This document shows, piece by piece, positions 1-8,652 of a stretch of DNA of 25,319 nt. Source of the DNA: Veillonellaceae bacterium. Lineage in GTDB: Bacteria > Bacillota_C > Negativicutes > Veillonellales > Veillonellaceae. The stretch is from the NCBI GenBank assembly GCA_902834965.1, contig CADFKY010000004.1, positions 1 to 25,319 of the forward strand, given 5' to 3'. How positions within the stretch are numbered: position 1 is the stretch's first letter; each line of letters opens with the position of its first letter. The position numbers and the translations under genes were made by a program. The notes beneath the pieces were generated by a model, which saw nothing but the letters and a program-made list of their open reading frames with translations, was not told the origin of the DNA and made no database searches.

Positions 1-51
<51 letters not shown>

Positions 52-56
52 ATGAA

Positions 57-132
57 TGGCGACCCCGATCAGATTTGAACTGACGATCTTCGCCGTGACA
101 GGGCGACATGTTAACCGCTACACCACGGGGCC
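57..132 (-). tRNA. tRNA-Asp (GTC), with encoded CCA
   Basis: Complete cloverleaf on the minus strand. The acceptor strands GGCCCCG and CGGGGTC pair over 7 bp with one G-T pair. The anticodon stem TCGCC/GGCGA encloses the loop CTGTCAC, giving anticodon GTC (aspartate). The T arm carries TTCAAAT. The discriminator base is G at 60, and CCA is encoded at 57-59. It is the first tRNA behind the promoter at 152-180, and tRNA-Phe follows 5 bp later. Confidence 0.96.
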
Positions 133-151
133 GTATCCAAAGTACTTGCTT

Positions 152-180
152 AGTATATCGGTTATCAGGACTTTTGTCAA
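152..180 (-). promoter_or_regulatory. Promoter of the tRNA-Asp/tRNA-Phe unit
   Basis: On the minus strand a perfect -35 hexamer TTGACA (175-180) and a -10 hexamer TATACT (152-157) are separated by exactly 17 bp. Transcription would begin roughly 10-15 bp before tRNA-Asp. The -35 box ends 2 bp from the stop codon of the upstream hydrolase gene (183-185). No terminator separates that gene from the tRNAs, so read-through from the long upstream cluster is also possible. Confidence 0.85.
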
Positions 181-182
181 CA

Positions 183-779
183 CTATCCTACAATATTTTT
201 GATGAATTCTTCTTCATCTTTTAATGTTGTGGATTCTTTATGTCCTGGGTCGATTATTAAATCCTTTGACAAGGTTAATATATACTTCAAACTATTAATC
301 AAATCTTCTGGATTACTATTATAATTGTCAGTATTCCCTACATTTTGTTTGAATACAGTATCCCCTGAAAATAGATGTCCTTCAATTTCAAAACAAACAG
401 AACCAGCACTATGCCCAGGTGTGTGATGGACAATAACTTCAAAGGGTCCTAATTGTAGTTTACCTATTACTAAATCGTTACAATTAGTATACATTTTCTT
501 CTTGTAAACACTTGGTCTGCGACGAATTAATTGTAACAATTCTTGATCTAAAGGATGTAAATAAGCAGGAATATTATAATGCTCACATACCTCATCAAGA
601 GCTGACACATGGTCACAATGACCATGTGTTAATAGAACTGCTATTGGTTCAGAATCCCCTACCATTTCAATGATATGCTTACTATGAAATCCAGGATCAA
701 TTATTAAAGATTTACCCTCTTTAACAAGTACGTAGCAATTCGCTTTATAAAGCCCTAGAGGGCGTTTTATAATATTCAT
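183..779 (-). CDS. MBL-fold metallo-hydrolase (glyoxalase II-like)
   Basis: A 198-residue single-domain protein of the metallo-beta-lactamase superfamily, in the small glyoxalase II/YcbL-like group. The metal-binding signature THGHCDH is near residue 53. Further expected ligands appear in HHTPGHSAGS, FSGDTVF and DPGHKES near the C terminus, so the di-metal site looks complete. Length fits stand-alone hydrolases of this type. The substrate cannot be read from the sequence; thioester or related small-molecule hydrolysis is the family expectation. There is no signal peptide, so it is probably cytoplasmic. The start is backed by an AGGGGG-type ribosome binding site that overlaps the trkH stop codon, and the intergenic gap is 12 bp. 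It is the last protein gene of the long cluster. Confidence 0.85.
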   Translation of the reverse strand: MNIIKRPLGLYKANCYVLVKEGKSLIIDPGFHSKHIIEMVGDSEPIAVLLTHGHCDHVSALDEVCEHYNIPAYLHPLDQELLQLIRRRPSVYKKKMYTNCNDLVIGKLQLGPFEVIVHHTPGHSAGSVCFEIEGHLFSGDTVFKQNVGNTDNYNSNPEDLINSLKYILTLSKDLIIDPGHKESTTLKDEEEFIKNIVG

Positions 780-791
780 ATTATTCGCCCC

Positions 792-2279
792 CTATAAAAT
801 ACGATACCGCTTGGAAGATTGTTTTTTTATAAAATACCCTTCCCAGAATTGAGGATGAAGCATAACAAGAATGGTAAATAATTCTAAACGCCCCAATATC
901 ATATCAACACTAGCTATACATTTTGCTGAGTCAGGCATAGCACCAAAGGAATCAGTGGGACCAAATCCACCAAAACCAAGGCCAACATTACTTAAGAATG
1001 CTGTTATCACTTGCATAGAATCATATGTGGATAAACCAGTGCAAGTCATCAAAAAGACAGAAATAACATAAATCATTAAGTATAAAAATAAAAATTGTTG
1101 TGTCATTTGAATCCACTTGGTAGGCATTGGTTTACCATTGATGCGTACAACTTGAACCATATCTGGATGAATCGATTTACGCAGGTAAATGATACTACTT
1201 TTAATTAAAATAATGAGACGTATAATTTTAACGCCCCCTGTGGTAGAACCACTACAACCACCAAAAAATGATGAAATAAAGAGCATCATCTGAGCTGCAG
1301 CAGGCCATAAATCATAATCACTTACAGCAAATCCACTACCAGTTTGAATCGATACAAGATTGAAGGACGCATCCCTAATAATTTGTATTGGATCATTTAT
1401 AGTAGATTGTAAGGCTAATGATAATCCAATAATTATAATGCCTATTAGAATTACAAGCCAATACATGCGTGTTTCAAAATCATCAATTAAAATACGAATC
1501 CCTTTATGAAGAGCATTATAGTATACAGAAAAATTTCCGCCTGCTAATATCATAAAGAAAATAAATACAAAGCAAATATAGTTATTCTGCTCATAAACAA
1601 ACGTACCAGCTGATGTAGGTGTAAAACCACCTGTAGATATAATAGAAAATGCATAATTAAGTGCATCAAATGGTTCGATTCCACCCGCCCATAGCATGAG
1701 GAAACAAACTCCAGTGAACACAATATATAACCGCCAAAGTTTTGTAGCCATTGATTGAATACGAGGCATAACTACACCTGGTTTTGGTACCGAAGCTTCT
1801 GCATTAAACATATGAGCTGCGTCAGCACCAAGATTTTTCAAGAAGGATAAAATAAGGACGATAATCCCCATCCCACCAATCCAGTGCATAAGTCCACGCC
1901 ATAATACAAATGTATTCGGTAAATCATCTACACTATTAATAATAGTAGCACCAGTTGCAGTAATCCCAGATGTAGCTTCAAACAGCGCATCAAACACATT
2001 GACTAAAATACCACTACCAAGAAATGGTAAGGAGCCTAAGATAACGGTTAATATCCATGTAGCTGATACTACTAAATACCCATCGCGAAGACTAAAACTT
2101 TGACTTTCTTTGCCATAATAAGATAAAAGTCCACCTAAGCCGAATGAAATACCGGTGGTAATCAAAAATGACCAATATGCAGTTTCAAATACGACACTAT
2201 ATATAAAGGGTATCAATGTAAAAATCCCAAATATATATAATAGCCGCCCCACTAAGGACATGACAATTTGAATGCGCAT
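792..2279 (-). CDS. trkH: TrkH-family potassium uptake channel subunit
   Basis: A 495-residue integral membrane protein of the TrkH/KtrB superfamily that forms the ion-conducting part of a Trk K+ uptake system in the inner membrane. Four pore-loop segments with filter glycines are visible: SGITATGATI, ISTGGFTPTS, IQTGSGFAVS and SNVGLGFGGFG. The family motif GLMHWIGGMGIIV precedes the second repeat, and C-terminal GRLELFTILVML is typical of TrkH. Length matches the family (about 480-500). The start has a GGAGG ribosome binding site 4 bp upstream. It lies 12 bp after trkA, which encodes its cytoplasmic gating partner, so the two form a complete Trk transporter. Confidence 0.93.
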   Translation of the reverse strand: MRIQIVMSLVGRLLYIFGIFTLIPFIYSVVFETAYWSFLITTGISFGLGGLLSYYGKESQSFSLRDGYLVVSATWILTVILGSLPFLGSGILVNVFDALFEATSGITATGATIINSVDDLPNTFVLWRGLMHWIGGMGIIVLILSFLKNLGADAAHMFNAEASVPKPGVVMPRIQSMATKLWRLYIVFTGVCFLMLWAGGIEPFDALNYAFSIISTGGFTPTSAGTFVYEQNNYICFVFIFFMILAGGNFSVYYNALHKGIRILIDDFETRMYWLVILIGIIIIGLSLALQSTINDPIQIIRDASFNLVSIQTGSGFAVSDYDLWPAAAQMMLFISSFFGGCSGSTTGGVKIIRLIILIKSSIIYLRKSIHPDMVQVVRINGKPMPTKWIQMTQQFLFLYLMIYVISVFLMTCTGLSTYDSMQVITAFLSNVGLGFGGFGPTDSFGAMPDSAKCIASVDMILGRLELFTILVMLHPQFWEGYFIKKQSSKRYRIL

Positions 2280-2291
2280 AGTCCCTCCAAA

Positions 2292-3632
2292 CTAGGTTAG
2301 ATATTTAAGTAATTTACTTACTGATTCAGGTAACGCAAAGAGAACAATGTGATCTCCATCTAAAATCTCAGTATTACCACGTGGCACAATGGCTTCATCA
2401 CCACGCAAAATAACACCTACTAAAGCCTTCCCTGGTAAACGTATATCTTTCAATTGTTTACCGGCTACAGGTGATTCACTTGTAATAGCAACCTCAATAG
2501 ATTCCGCTTTCCCACCTTCAAAGGTAGAGATTGATAAAACACCTTCTCCGCTTCGAACAAAACGTAAAATTTGACTAGCTGTAAATAAACGTGGAGAGAA
2601 TACGACATCAATGCCTACTTGTTCCATAAGCATAATGTATTCAGGTCGCCCTACACGTACTACAGTCTTAGGGATCCCCATATGTTTACCTACAAGAGCG
2701 ACTAACAAGTTAAGCTTGTCATCATCCGTAAGTGCAATGATAACATCACTATCAGCAATCTCTTCTGCTTCTAAGAGATCGAAATCCGTAGCATCCCCAT
2801 TAATAACAATTGTCTTATCCACAAGGTTTGCTAGCTGTTCACAACGGTCAAAATTCTTTTCAATAACTTTAACCGAAAATCCAGCTTGCTCCAAAAGGAC
2901 CGTTAAATTTCTACCTAAAAGGCCAGCTCCAATGATAACAGCTCTTTTATAGAATGTATTATGATTATGGAACCAAAGACTTTCTACCTCTTCAACGGCT
3001 TCTTTCAAGCCTAAGAAGAATACACTATCATCAGGCTGTAGAATACTTTCACCATGAGGAATAATCATTTCACCATAGCGTAAAACACCTACTAGTAAAA
3101 CACCTTCAGGGAATTTGATTTCTTTTAAAGGTTTTCCGATTAATGGAATATCATCTGTAATCTTAAATTCCATGAGGCGCACAGCGCCTTGACCAAAGTC
3201 CTCAACATCAATAGCTGAAGGCGTTTCTAAAATTTGTAAAAGCTCTTGAGCCGTAACCATTTCAGGATTAATGAACAAATCTACGCCTAATTTGGCACGC
3301 ATCTCATCATCCATATGTTCTGCTACAGTATTATCCCGAACACGAGCAATCGTTGTGGGAACACCTGTAATTTTAGCTACAGCACAGGATAGCATATTTA
3401 CTTCATCAGAATCGGTAACAGCAATAAACATTCCTACATCATCCATACCGATTTCGTTAAGCAATTGTATATCACTGCCGTTACCTTGAACAAGGCTAAC
3501 ATCTAAGGTATTTTCAAGATTTTGTATGCGTTCTGATGACCGATCGATAACGTACACATCATGATCATCTTGTATCAGGCGTTGTGCCAAGGAATAGCCA
3601 ACCTTACCAGCACCTACAATGACAATTTTCAT
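2292..3632 (-). CDS. trkA: TrkA, NAD-binding regulator of potassium uptake
   Basis: A 446-residue cytoplasmic protein built as two tandem RCK units, each with a Rossmann TrkA-N domain and a TrkA-C domain. The first nucleotide-binding loop VGAGKVGYSL is at residue 5; the second, GAGLLGRNL, is near residue 236. The acidic ends of the second beta strands (VIDRS, VIEKN) fit NAD(H) binding. Length is typical for two-repeat TrkA. It gates the TrkH channel encoded immediately downstream. The start has a GAGGAA ribosome binding site lying inside the end of the preceding cvfB-like gene (5-bp gap), which suggests coupled translation. Confidence 0.94.
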   Translation of the reverse strand: MKIVIVGAGKVGYSLAQRLIQDDHDVYVIDRSSERIQNLENTLDVSLVQGNGSDIQLLNEIGMDDVGMFIAVTDSDEVNMLSCAVAKITGVPTTIARVRDNTVAEHMDDEMRAKLGVDLFINPEMVTAQELLQILETPSAIDVEDFGQGAVRLMEFKITDDIPLIGKPLKEIKFPEGVLLVGVLRYGEMIIPHGESILQPDDSVFFLGLKEAVEEVESLWFHNHNTFYKRAVIIGAGLLGRNLTVLLEQAGFSVKVIEKNFDRCEQLANLVDKTIVINGDATDFDLLEAEEIADSDVIIALTDDDKLNLLVALVGKHMGIPKTVVRVGRPEYIMLMEQVGIDVVFSPRLFTASQILRFVRSGEGVLSISTFEGGKAESIEVAITSESPVAGKQLKDIRLPGKALVGVILRGDEAIVPRGNTEILDGDHIVLFALPESVSKLLKYLT

Positions 3633-3637
3633 CGTCT

Positions 3638-4546
3638 TTATTCCTCTTCTTGTGATTCATTACTAACAGGAGGTGTCCATTGACGTCCTATTTCAGTTAA
3701 TAATGTCCAACCATCATCTTGAACAATCTTTTTCTCTTTCATCAAATGCCCTAAAGCACGTTTAAACGCGGCTTTGCTGATGTTAAACTTATCTTTAATC
3801 AACATAGCAGAAGATTCATCACTATACGGCATCTTACCACCACGGTTAAGAAGATATTCCATAATAATATCTCCATCAGATATGAGGGCCTTTTCCTTGG
3901 TAGGGCGCATAGATACATTGATTCGGCCATCATCACGTTTAAAGGTAACGCGACCTTCAACCATCTCCCCAACCTTTAGTTTTCTCGTCATTTCTGAGCG
4001 ATGTAAAAAGGCTATCCATCGTTCTGGAGTAATAAAGAATGCCCCATCACTAGTTAAGTTATAAATAGCACCCTTAACTAGTTGTCCTACCTTAGCCTCT
4101 GTAGCGGCCTTAGAAGCACGACGCATTTCATCATCTACATCCATAGATACTGCAAATCGACCAGATTTATCAGTATATAGGCGAACCCAAACCTTTTCAC
4201 CAACTTGAGGACGTCCACGCATCTCAGCATGTGGCATAAAGATACCACGCTCAGTGCCAACCTCAACGAAGCAGCCAAAGTTTGTAGTGTTGATTACCTC
4301 AACATAGCCAATTTGACCTACCTTCATCGCAGGTAAACGCATAGAAGCAGTTAAACGTCCTTTTGGATCACGATATAAAAATACCTCTACCTCATCACCA
4401 ATAGCAACTGGAGATGTTTGTTGATCCTTATGAAGCAAAATATCATCATTTGTATTGCCTGTTTGACCATCTAGAAAGGCCCCTTGGTCACTAGTACGCA
4501 ATACTTTTAATGTGGCAATTGTATTTTCCAACAATTCTGTAGCCAT
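3638..4546 (-). CDS. CvfB/YitL-like S1 RNA-binding protein
   Basis: A 302-residue protein resembling the CvfB (YitL) family: successive OB/S1-like domains followed by a C-terminal winged helix. The S1-like repeats are visible as GQIGYVEVINTTNFGCFVEV and GQLVKGAIYNLTSDGAFFI, then a third unit GEMVEGRVTFKRDDGRINVS. The winged helix covers about the last 75 residues. Staphylococcal CvfB binds RNA and influences virulence gene expression; the role here is not established. I chose the ATG at 4544-4546 because AAGGAG lies 6 bp upstream. An in-frame start 12 codons earlier would overlap rsfS and lacks that site. The rsfS stop codon is 1 bp upstream. Confidence 0.85.
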   Translation of the reverse strand: MATELLENTIATLKVLRTSDQGAFLDGQTGNTNDDILLHKDQQTSPVAIGDEVEVFLYRDPKGRLTASMRLPAMKVGQIGYVEVINTTNFGCFVEVGTERGIFMPHAEMRGRPQVGEKVWVRLYTDKSGRFAVSMDVDDEMRRASKAATEAKVGQLVKGAIYNLTSDGAFFITPERWIAFLHRSEMTRKLKVGEMVEGRVTFKRDDGRINVSMRPTKEKALISDGDIIMEYLLNRGGKMPYSDESSAMLIKDKFNISKAAFKRALGHLMKEKKIVQDDGWTLLTEIGRQWTPPVSNESQEEE

Positions 4547-4547
4547 A

Positions 4548-4910
4548 TTATACTCCTTCAAATGGAACTCGAACTGCATCATTCCACAATTCTTCTAAAC
4601 CGTAGAATTCGCGCAATTCATCACCACCAAAGACATGACAAATAACATCGCCAAAATCAAGTAAAATCCATTCCCCTTCACGGTAACCTTCTCTGTGGTT
4701 GACTGTCATGCCCAATTCTGCTGCTTTATCTTCCATTTCATCAGCAATACTTTGAGATTGCTTGATATTGTTCGCACTAGCAATTAGGAAGTAATCACCT
4801 AACATAGATACACCTTCTAAATCGAGGATTTCAATATCTCTACCTTTTTTATCGAAAGCAGCTTGTGCTAATTGTAATACGATTTCTTTAATTTCTTCTT
4901 TATTTTTCAT
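4548..4910 (-). CDS. rsfS: Ribosome silencing factor RsfS
   Basis: A 120-residue protein of the RsfS/Iojap/DUF143 family, of normal length. It binds ribosomal protein L14 on the large subunit and blocks subunit joining when nutrients are low. Family landmarks are DIEILDLEGVSMLGDYFLIA near the N terminus and EGEWILLDFGDVICHVF in the C-terminal half. The ribosome binding site AAGGGGA precedes the ATG. It follows the LCP gene by 12 bp and touches the cvfB-like gene. The nadD-yqeK-(LCP)-rsfS order is a recurrent Firmicutes arrangement. Confidence 0.95.
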   Translation of the reverse strand: MKNKEEIKEIVLQLAQAAFDKKGRDIEILDLEGVSMLGDYFLIASANNIKQSQSIADEMEDKAAELGMTVNHREGYREGEWILLDFGDVICHVFGGDELREFYGLEELWNDAVRVPFEGV

Positions 4911-4922
4911 ACTATTCCCCTT

Positions 4923-6044
4923 TTACCGTTTTTTACTACTCTCATCACCAGGTTCTGTTGGCTTTGTAATAGTCCCGCCATTATGTTCCGATTCTGGTGC
5001 AACCTTGGCTGTACTATTAGTTGGAGCTGTTACAAATTGTGTCATTTCATTAGCTGGTAAATTTCCCATCGTAATGCCTACTAATCGTTGTGCTTCAGTA
5101 GGATTTACCTTCCAATATGTCATATCTCCTACTAGCTCTTTTTCGCCAGGAAGAATGTAGAAATGGATTTCTTCCTTATTGATTTTGCTAGCATTATACA
5201 CAAGCTTAATAGCATCTAATGTAGAAATATTGCTATCATAATGATCCCAAATTCGCCAAATATGCCATGCATTTGTTAAGAAGAATGCATTATGCTCTTC
5301 TTCTACCCATAGTTTTAAAAAGCGTTCTTGTCGTTGTACACGTGTAAATGTATCATGTTTTGGATCAGAATATCGTAAATAAGCCAATGCTTTATCACTA
5401 TCTAATGTTTGATAACCTCGTTGCAAATCTATATCTTTATTTCCCTCTGCATCCACGTGTTCCATAGTTTGTTCTACATAGATTTGTTGATTTCCTAATA
5501 CATCATTCGTTTTTTTGAAAGCATTTTGGTTAACTACAACATAATATGGTATAGAAATATGGAACATATCTTCAATAACAGCTTTTGTTAAATCAATACC
5601 ACCTTTTTCATAGATGCTATTGAGCATTGTTGCATCAGTCTGATCTCTGTTATCAATTTTACTATTACTAGGGATACCAATAACATCCATAGTCTTTTGA
5701 TCTAAATTAATAGATAACAAGAATAAGCTATCACTTTGACTTGGATTATTCTCATCAGTACCGACAACAAGAATATATAATGGTTTATCTAAGCCTTTTT
5801 GCTCTACAGATACAGTATTACCATCTTGTTTATTACCATTATCTCCAGATGCATCAGTTGATTCAGTAGTGCCTACAATAGCTCTATACGCATAAGATAC
5901 GCCAGTATATAAACCGTATCCTATACCGCCAAGTAATGCTACTACTACAATAATAGCTAGTATAATTCTAGGCCATTTAACAGATGACTTTTGTTGACGT
6001 CTTCTTCTTCGACGGCGAGCTCTTGCTCGTTCACGTTCTTCCAT
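4923..6044 (-). CDS. LytR-CpsA-Psr (LCP) family protein, divergent
   Basis: A 373-residue protein with a cytoplasmic Arg-rich tail (residues 5-16 almost all Arg), one membrane segment at about 27-48, a linker, and an LCP domain at about 85-300. LCP enzymes transfer undecaprenyl-pyrophosphate-linked glycopolymers to peptidoglycan outside the cytoplasmic membrane. Visible LCP features are ILVVGTDENN (91-100), MLNSIYEKGG (140-149) and the distal LRYSD...TRVQRQERF region (223-242). The usual IPRD-type motif reads IPSNS at 124-128, and the R of the preceding RSD motif is Q (QSD, 103-105). Substrate-binding residues may therefore be altered. The C-terminal tail (from about 330) is Thr/Pro/Ser-rich. 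The start has GGAG 7 bp upstream. Confidence 0.82.
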   Translation of the reverse strand: MEERERARARRRRRRRQQKSSVKWPRIILAIIVVVALLGGIGYGLYTGVSYAYRAIVGTTESTDASGDNGNKQDGNTVSVEQKGLDKPLYILVVGTDENNPSQSDSLFLLSINLDQKTMDVIGIPSNSKIDNRDQTDATMLNSIYEKGGIDLTKAVIEDMFHISIPYYVVVNQNAFKKTNDVLGNQQIYVEQTMEHVDAEGNKDIDLQRGYQTLDSDKALAYLRYSDPKHDTFTRVQRQERFLKLWVEEEHNAFFLTNAWHIWRIWDHYDSNISTLDAIKLVYNASKINKEEIHFYILPGEKELVGDMTYWKVNPTEAQRLVGITMGNLPANEMTQFVTAPTNSTAKVAPESEHNGGTITKPTEPGDESSKKR

Positions 6045-6056
6045 ATATAAACTCCA

Positions 6057-6626
6057 TTATTTACAAGATTGTAACACATCATTACGACCAAGAATGGTCA
6101 AAGGATAAATAGATTGTTTTTGCTCAATAAGATGAATAATAGTGTTATCAAAACCAAGCAATACAGCTTTATCTAAATTTTGTTCTGCCACTCTACGCAA
6201 TTCATCAACACCTGGGAAATCTCGATTAGGTTCTATATAGTCTGCTAAGAATATAACTTTATCTAGTTTAGACATATGTACCTTACCAGTCGTATGAACT
6301 CTAATGGCTTCCAAAATATCAGTATCAGATATGGAAAATTCTTGTTTAGCACGAATCATACCGGCTAATCCATGTAAGAGATTACCATTGCTTAATAATT
6401 CTTGGTCAGCCTCATAGGATTCAACACTAACTAGATTTTGCATTTCCTTCAGCGAAAGCTCCTTTGCGCAATCATGCAACAATGCGGCTAATCTAGCCTT
6501 TTCCACATCAACGCCATAAAGCTCAGCTAAATGAGTGGCTGATTCAACAACGCCAAGAGTATGTTTAAAACGTTTTTTGGTCAACCATTGACTCACGCTA
6601 ACTTGTATTTCATCAAATGATAACAT
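6057..6626 (-). CDS. yqeK: YqeK-like HD-domain Ap4A hydrolase
   Basis: A 189-residue HD-superfamily phosphohydrolase matching YqeK, which cleaves diadenosine tetraphosphate symmetrically. Metal and catalytic positions are all visible: KHTLGV (first His), LLHDCAKEL (the HD pair), LLHGLAG, IRVHTTG and LADYIEPNR. Length is typical. The start has an AAGGA ribosome binding site, and only 3 bp separate it from the nadD stop codon. The nadD-yqeK pair is conserved in many Firmicutes, and some species fuse the two. Confidence 0.92.
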   Translation of the reverse strand: MLSFDEIQVSVSQWLTKKRFKHTLGVVESATHLAELYGVDVEKARLAALLHDCAKELSLKEMQNLVSVESYEADQELLSNGNLLHGLAGMIRAKQEFSISDTDILEAIRVHTTGKVHMSKLDKVIFLADYIEPNRDFPGVDELRRVAEQNLDKAVLLGFDNTIIHLIEQKQSIYPLTILGRNDVLQSCK

Positions 6627-6629
6627 CCT

Positions 6630-7244
6630 TTATTCCTTCCCATAAATATGGTTTTCTTCTATATACTCCACTACACATTTAGGCAACATGTACCGAACAG
6701 TTTTTCCGGAACGTAACCGCTCTCGTAAATACGTAGCAGATAATTTCATCTCAGGAACCTCCATAAGATGTATTTTTTCTCGTGCTTTTGGTCCTAAAAT
6801 ATCTAATGTTTCATCAATAGCACTAGATCCATCAGGTCTCGTAGCGCCAATAAAGTGGACCTCATCTAATAATTCCTCAATAAATTTCCACGTTGGCAAC
6901 GCACGAATTGTATCGGTTCCAGCTATAAAGTAAAATTCAACATTTGGTCCATAGATCACCTTAAAATGTTGAATCGTATCAACTGTATACGAAGGGCCTT
7001 CTCGACGCATTTCTACATCAGAAATTTCAAAATTTGGATTATCTGACACAGCCGCTGCTGTCATAGCATATCGATGATGGCTATCTATTACATCATGTTG
7101 CTTATGAGGTGGTATCCGTGCTGGCACAAAAATAACCTTCTCAAGGTTAAAACTTTCACAAGCCACTTCAGCAATCATTAGATGCCCTAAATGGATAGGA
7201 TTAAATGTTCCACCTATGATACCTATACGACGTTTCTCTACCAT
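6630..7244 (-). CDS. nadD: Nicotinate-nucleotide adenylyltransferase NadD
   Basis: A 204-residue nucleotidyltransferase that joins nicotinate mononucleotide and ATP to make deamido-NAD, the penultimate step of NAD synthesis in the cytoplasm. The N terminus GIIGGTFNPIHLGH holds the GGTFNP loop and HxGH motif. The C-terminal LSATYLRERL corresponds to the ISSTxxR motif. Length is normal. The first 7 bp overlap the stop end of the 49-codon micro-ORF at 7238-7387, so translation may be coupled to it. AAGGGTG upstream of the ATG is a possible ribosome binding site, located inside that micro-ORF. Confidence 0.95.
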   Translation of the reverse strand: MVEKRRIGIIGGTFNPIHLGHLMIAEVACESFNLEKVIFVPARIPPHKQHDVIDSHHRYAMTAAAVSDNPNFEISDVEMRREGPSYTVDTIQHFKVIYGPNVEFYFIAGTDTIRALPTWKFIEELLDEVHFIGATRPDGSSAIDETLDILGPKAREKIHLMEVPEMKLSATYLRERLRSGKTVRYMLPKCVVEYIEENHIYGKE

Positions 7245-7387
7245 AATAATGTCACACCCTTAATGACAATGACACAAATAATGATAAATAAGAGCAGTGC
7301 TTTTCCATAGGATATCCATTCGTATCGACCTTTTGGGGTCTGAATATATCTGTAGTATGCCCTTATTAAGTAATATACTGTCTTCAC
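7238..7387 (-). CDS. 49-residue single-pass membrane micro-protein (unknown)
   Basis: An uninterrupted 49-codon frame fills the gap between proA and nadD. It starts with GTG (7385-7387), sharing the four bases GTGA with the proA stop codon, and stops with TAG (7238-7240) inside the first codons of nadD. The protein begins MKTVYYLIRAYYRYIQ, with a basic, Tyr-rich head. It ends in a hydrophobic stretch, roughly residues 30-47 (ALLLFIIICVIVIKGVTLL), that could span the membrane once with the basic N terminus inside. GAGAAGG lies about 12 bp before the GTG, a long but possible spacing. Overlap at both ends is what a real, translationally coupled operon gene looks like. I recognise no family. It could also be a chance frame, since the region is short. 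Confidence 0.65.
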   Translation of the reverse strand: MKTVYYLIRAYYRYIQTPKGRYEWISYGKALLLFIIICVIVIKGVTLLW

Positions 7388-8643
7388 TTTCGAACTTGGC
7401 CTTCTCCAAATACAAAATATTTATAGGATGTTAGTGCTTGCAATCCCATTGGTCCGCGAGCATGAAGCTTTTGAGTGCTAATACCGATTTCCGCACCAAA
7501 ACCAAATTCAAAACCATCAGTAAAACGTGTGGATGAATTATGATAAACTGTAGAACAATCTACTAAGTTCATAAATACTTTTGCACGCATCGGTTCATCT
7601 GTTACGATAGCTTCTGAGTGATGTGTAGAATATCGATTTATATGCTCAATAGCTTCCTCAAGATTTTCAACAACACGTATATTTAAGTCCATATCGTTAT
7701 ATTCTGTATCGAAAGAATCTTCTGTTAAAGGAATGGTATTATCCATATATTGAGCTACATCTGTACCACCGTGAATGCGAACACCATATTCTTGTAGAGC
7801 CTCATCAAGACGTGGTAAAAACTCACCGGCCACCGCTTGGTGAACTAGCAATGTTTCCATAGAGTTACATACAGACGGACGTTGTACCTTTGCATTGATT
7901 GCAATTTCTAATGCCATATCGAGATTAGCATATTCATCTATATATGTATGACATACACCACTACCAGTTTCAATAACAGGAATACTACTTTCATCTACAA
8001 CGCGACGAATCAGTCCGGCTCCACCACGAGGAATGATGACATCAATATATTCACGTTGGTGTAATAATACACCAACCATATCCCGATCAAGAACTTCCAC
8101 AAGTTGAATTGCATCTGGCGTAATTCCTAAAGATTCTAAGGTATTACGCATAATAGTCACGATAATTTGGTTGGTATGGAAGGCCTCCTTACCACCACGC
8201 AGTATCGTAGCATTCGATGTTTTTAAACAAAGCACACCAGCATCAATTGTTACATTTGGACGAGCTTCAAATATAATGCCAATGACACCAAAAGGTACCG
8301 CTCTTTTTTCAATAGTCAAACCGTTAGGACGTGTAATTGTTTCTATAACCGAACCTACTGGACTTTCAAGAGTAGCCACTTGACGAACACCTTCAGCCAT
8401 TTGAGAAATGCGGCTAGGTGTCAATGTTAATCGATCTATCATGGTTTGAGGCACATTATAATCGCCAGATTTATCTAAGTCTAACTTATTAGCAGCCATG
8501 ATTTCATCGGCTTGTGCTTCTACAGCATCAGCGATTGCTAATAATGCTGAATCTAATGTACCTTGATCAATTTGAGCTAATTCAAAGGATGCCGCTTTAG
8601 CTCTTTGACCCATATCTTTACAAATTTCTTCATACTGGTTCAT
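7384..8643 (-). CDS. proA: Gamma-glutamyl phosphate reductase ProA
   Basis: A 419-residue enzyme of the aldehyde dehydrogenase superfamily that reduces gamma-glutamyl phosphate to glutamate-5-semialdehyde with NADPH, the second step of proline synthesis. The catalytic cysteine is C259 in QRPSVCNSMETLLVH. The dinucleotide-binding region is IFEARPNVTIDAGVLCLKTSNA followed by ILRGGKEA. Length matches the family. The start has GAGG 7 bp upstream, and it follows proB by 9 bp. Its stop overlaps the start of the micro-ORF that leads into nadD. Confidence 0.97.
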   Translation of the reverse strand: MNQYEEICKDMGQRAKAASFELAQIDQGTLDSALLAIADAVEAQADEIMAANKLDLDKSGDYNVPQTMIDRLTLTPSRISQMAEGVRQVATLESPVGSVIETITRPNGLTIEKRAVPFGVIGIIFEARPNVTIDAGVLCLKTSNATILRGGKEAFHTNQIIVTIMRNTLESLGITPDAIQLVEVLDRDMVGVLLHQREYIDVIIPRGGAGLIRRVVDESSIPVIETGSGVCHTYIDEYANLDMALEIAINAKVQRPSVCNSMETLLVHQAVAGEFLPRLDEALQEYGVRIHGGTDVAQYMDNTIPLTEDSFDTEYNDMDLNIRVVENLEEAIEHINRYSTHHSEAIVTDEPMRAKVFMNLVDCSTVYHNSSTRFTDGFEFGFGAEIGISTQKLHARGPMGLQALTSYKYFVFGEGQVRK

Positions 8644-8652
8644 AGGATATCC

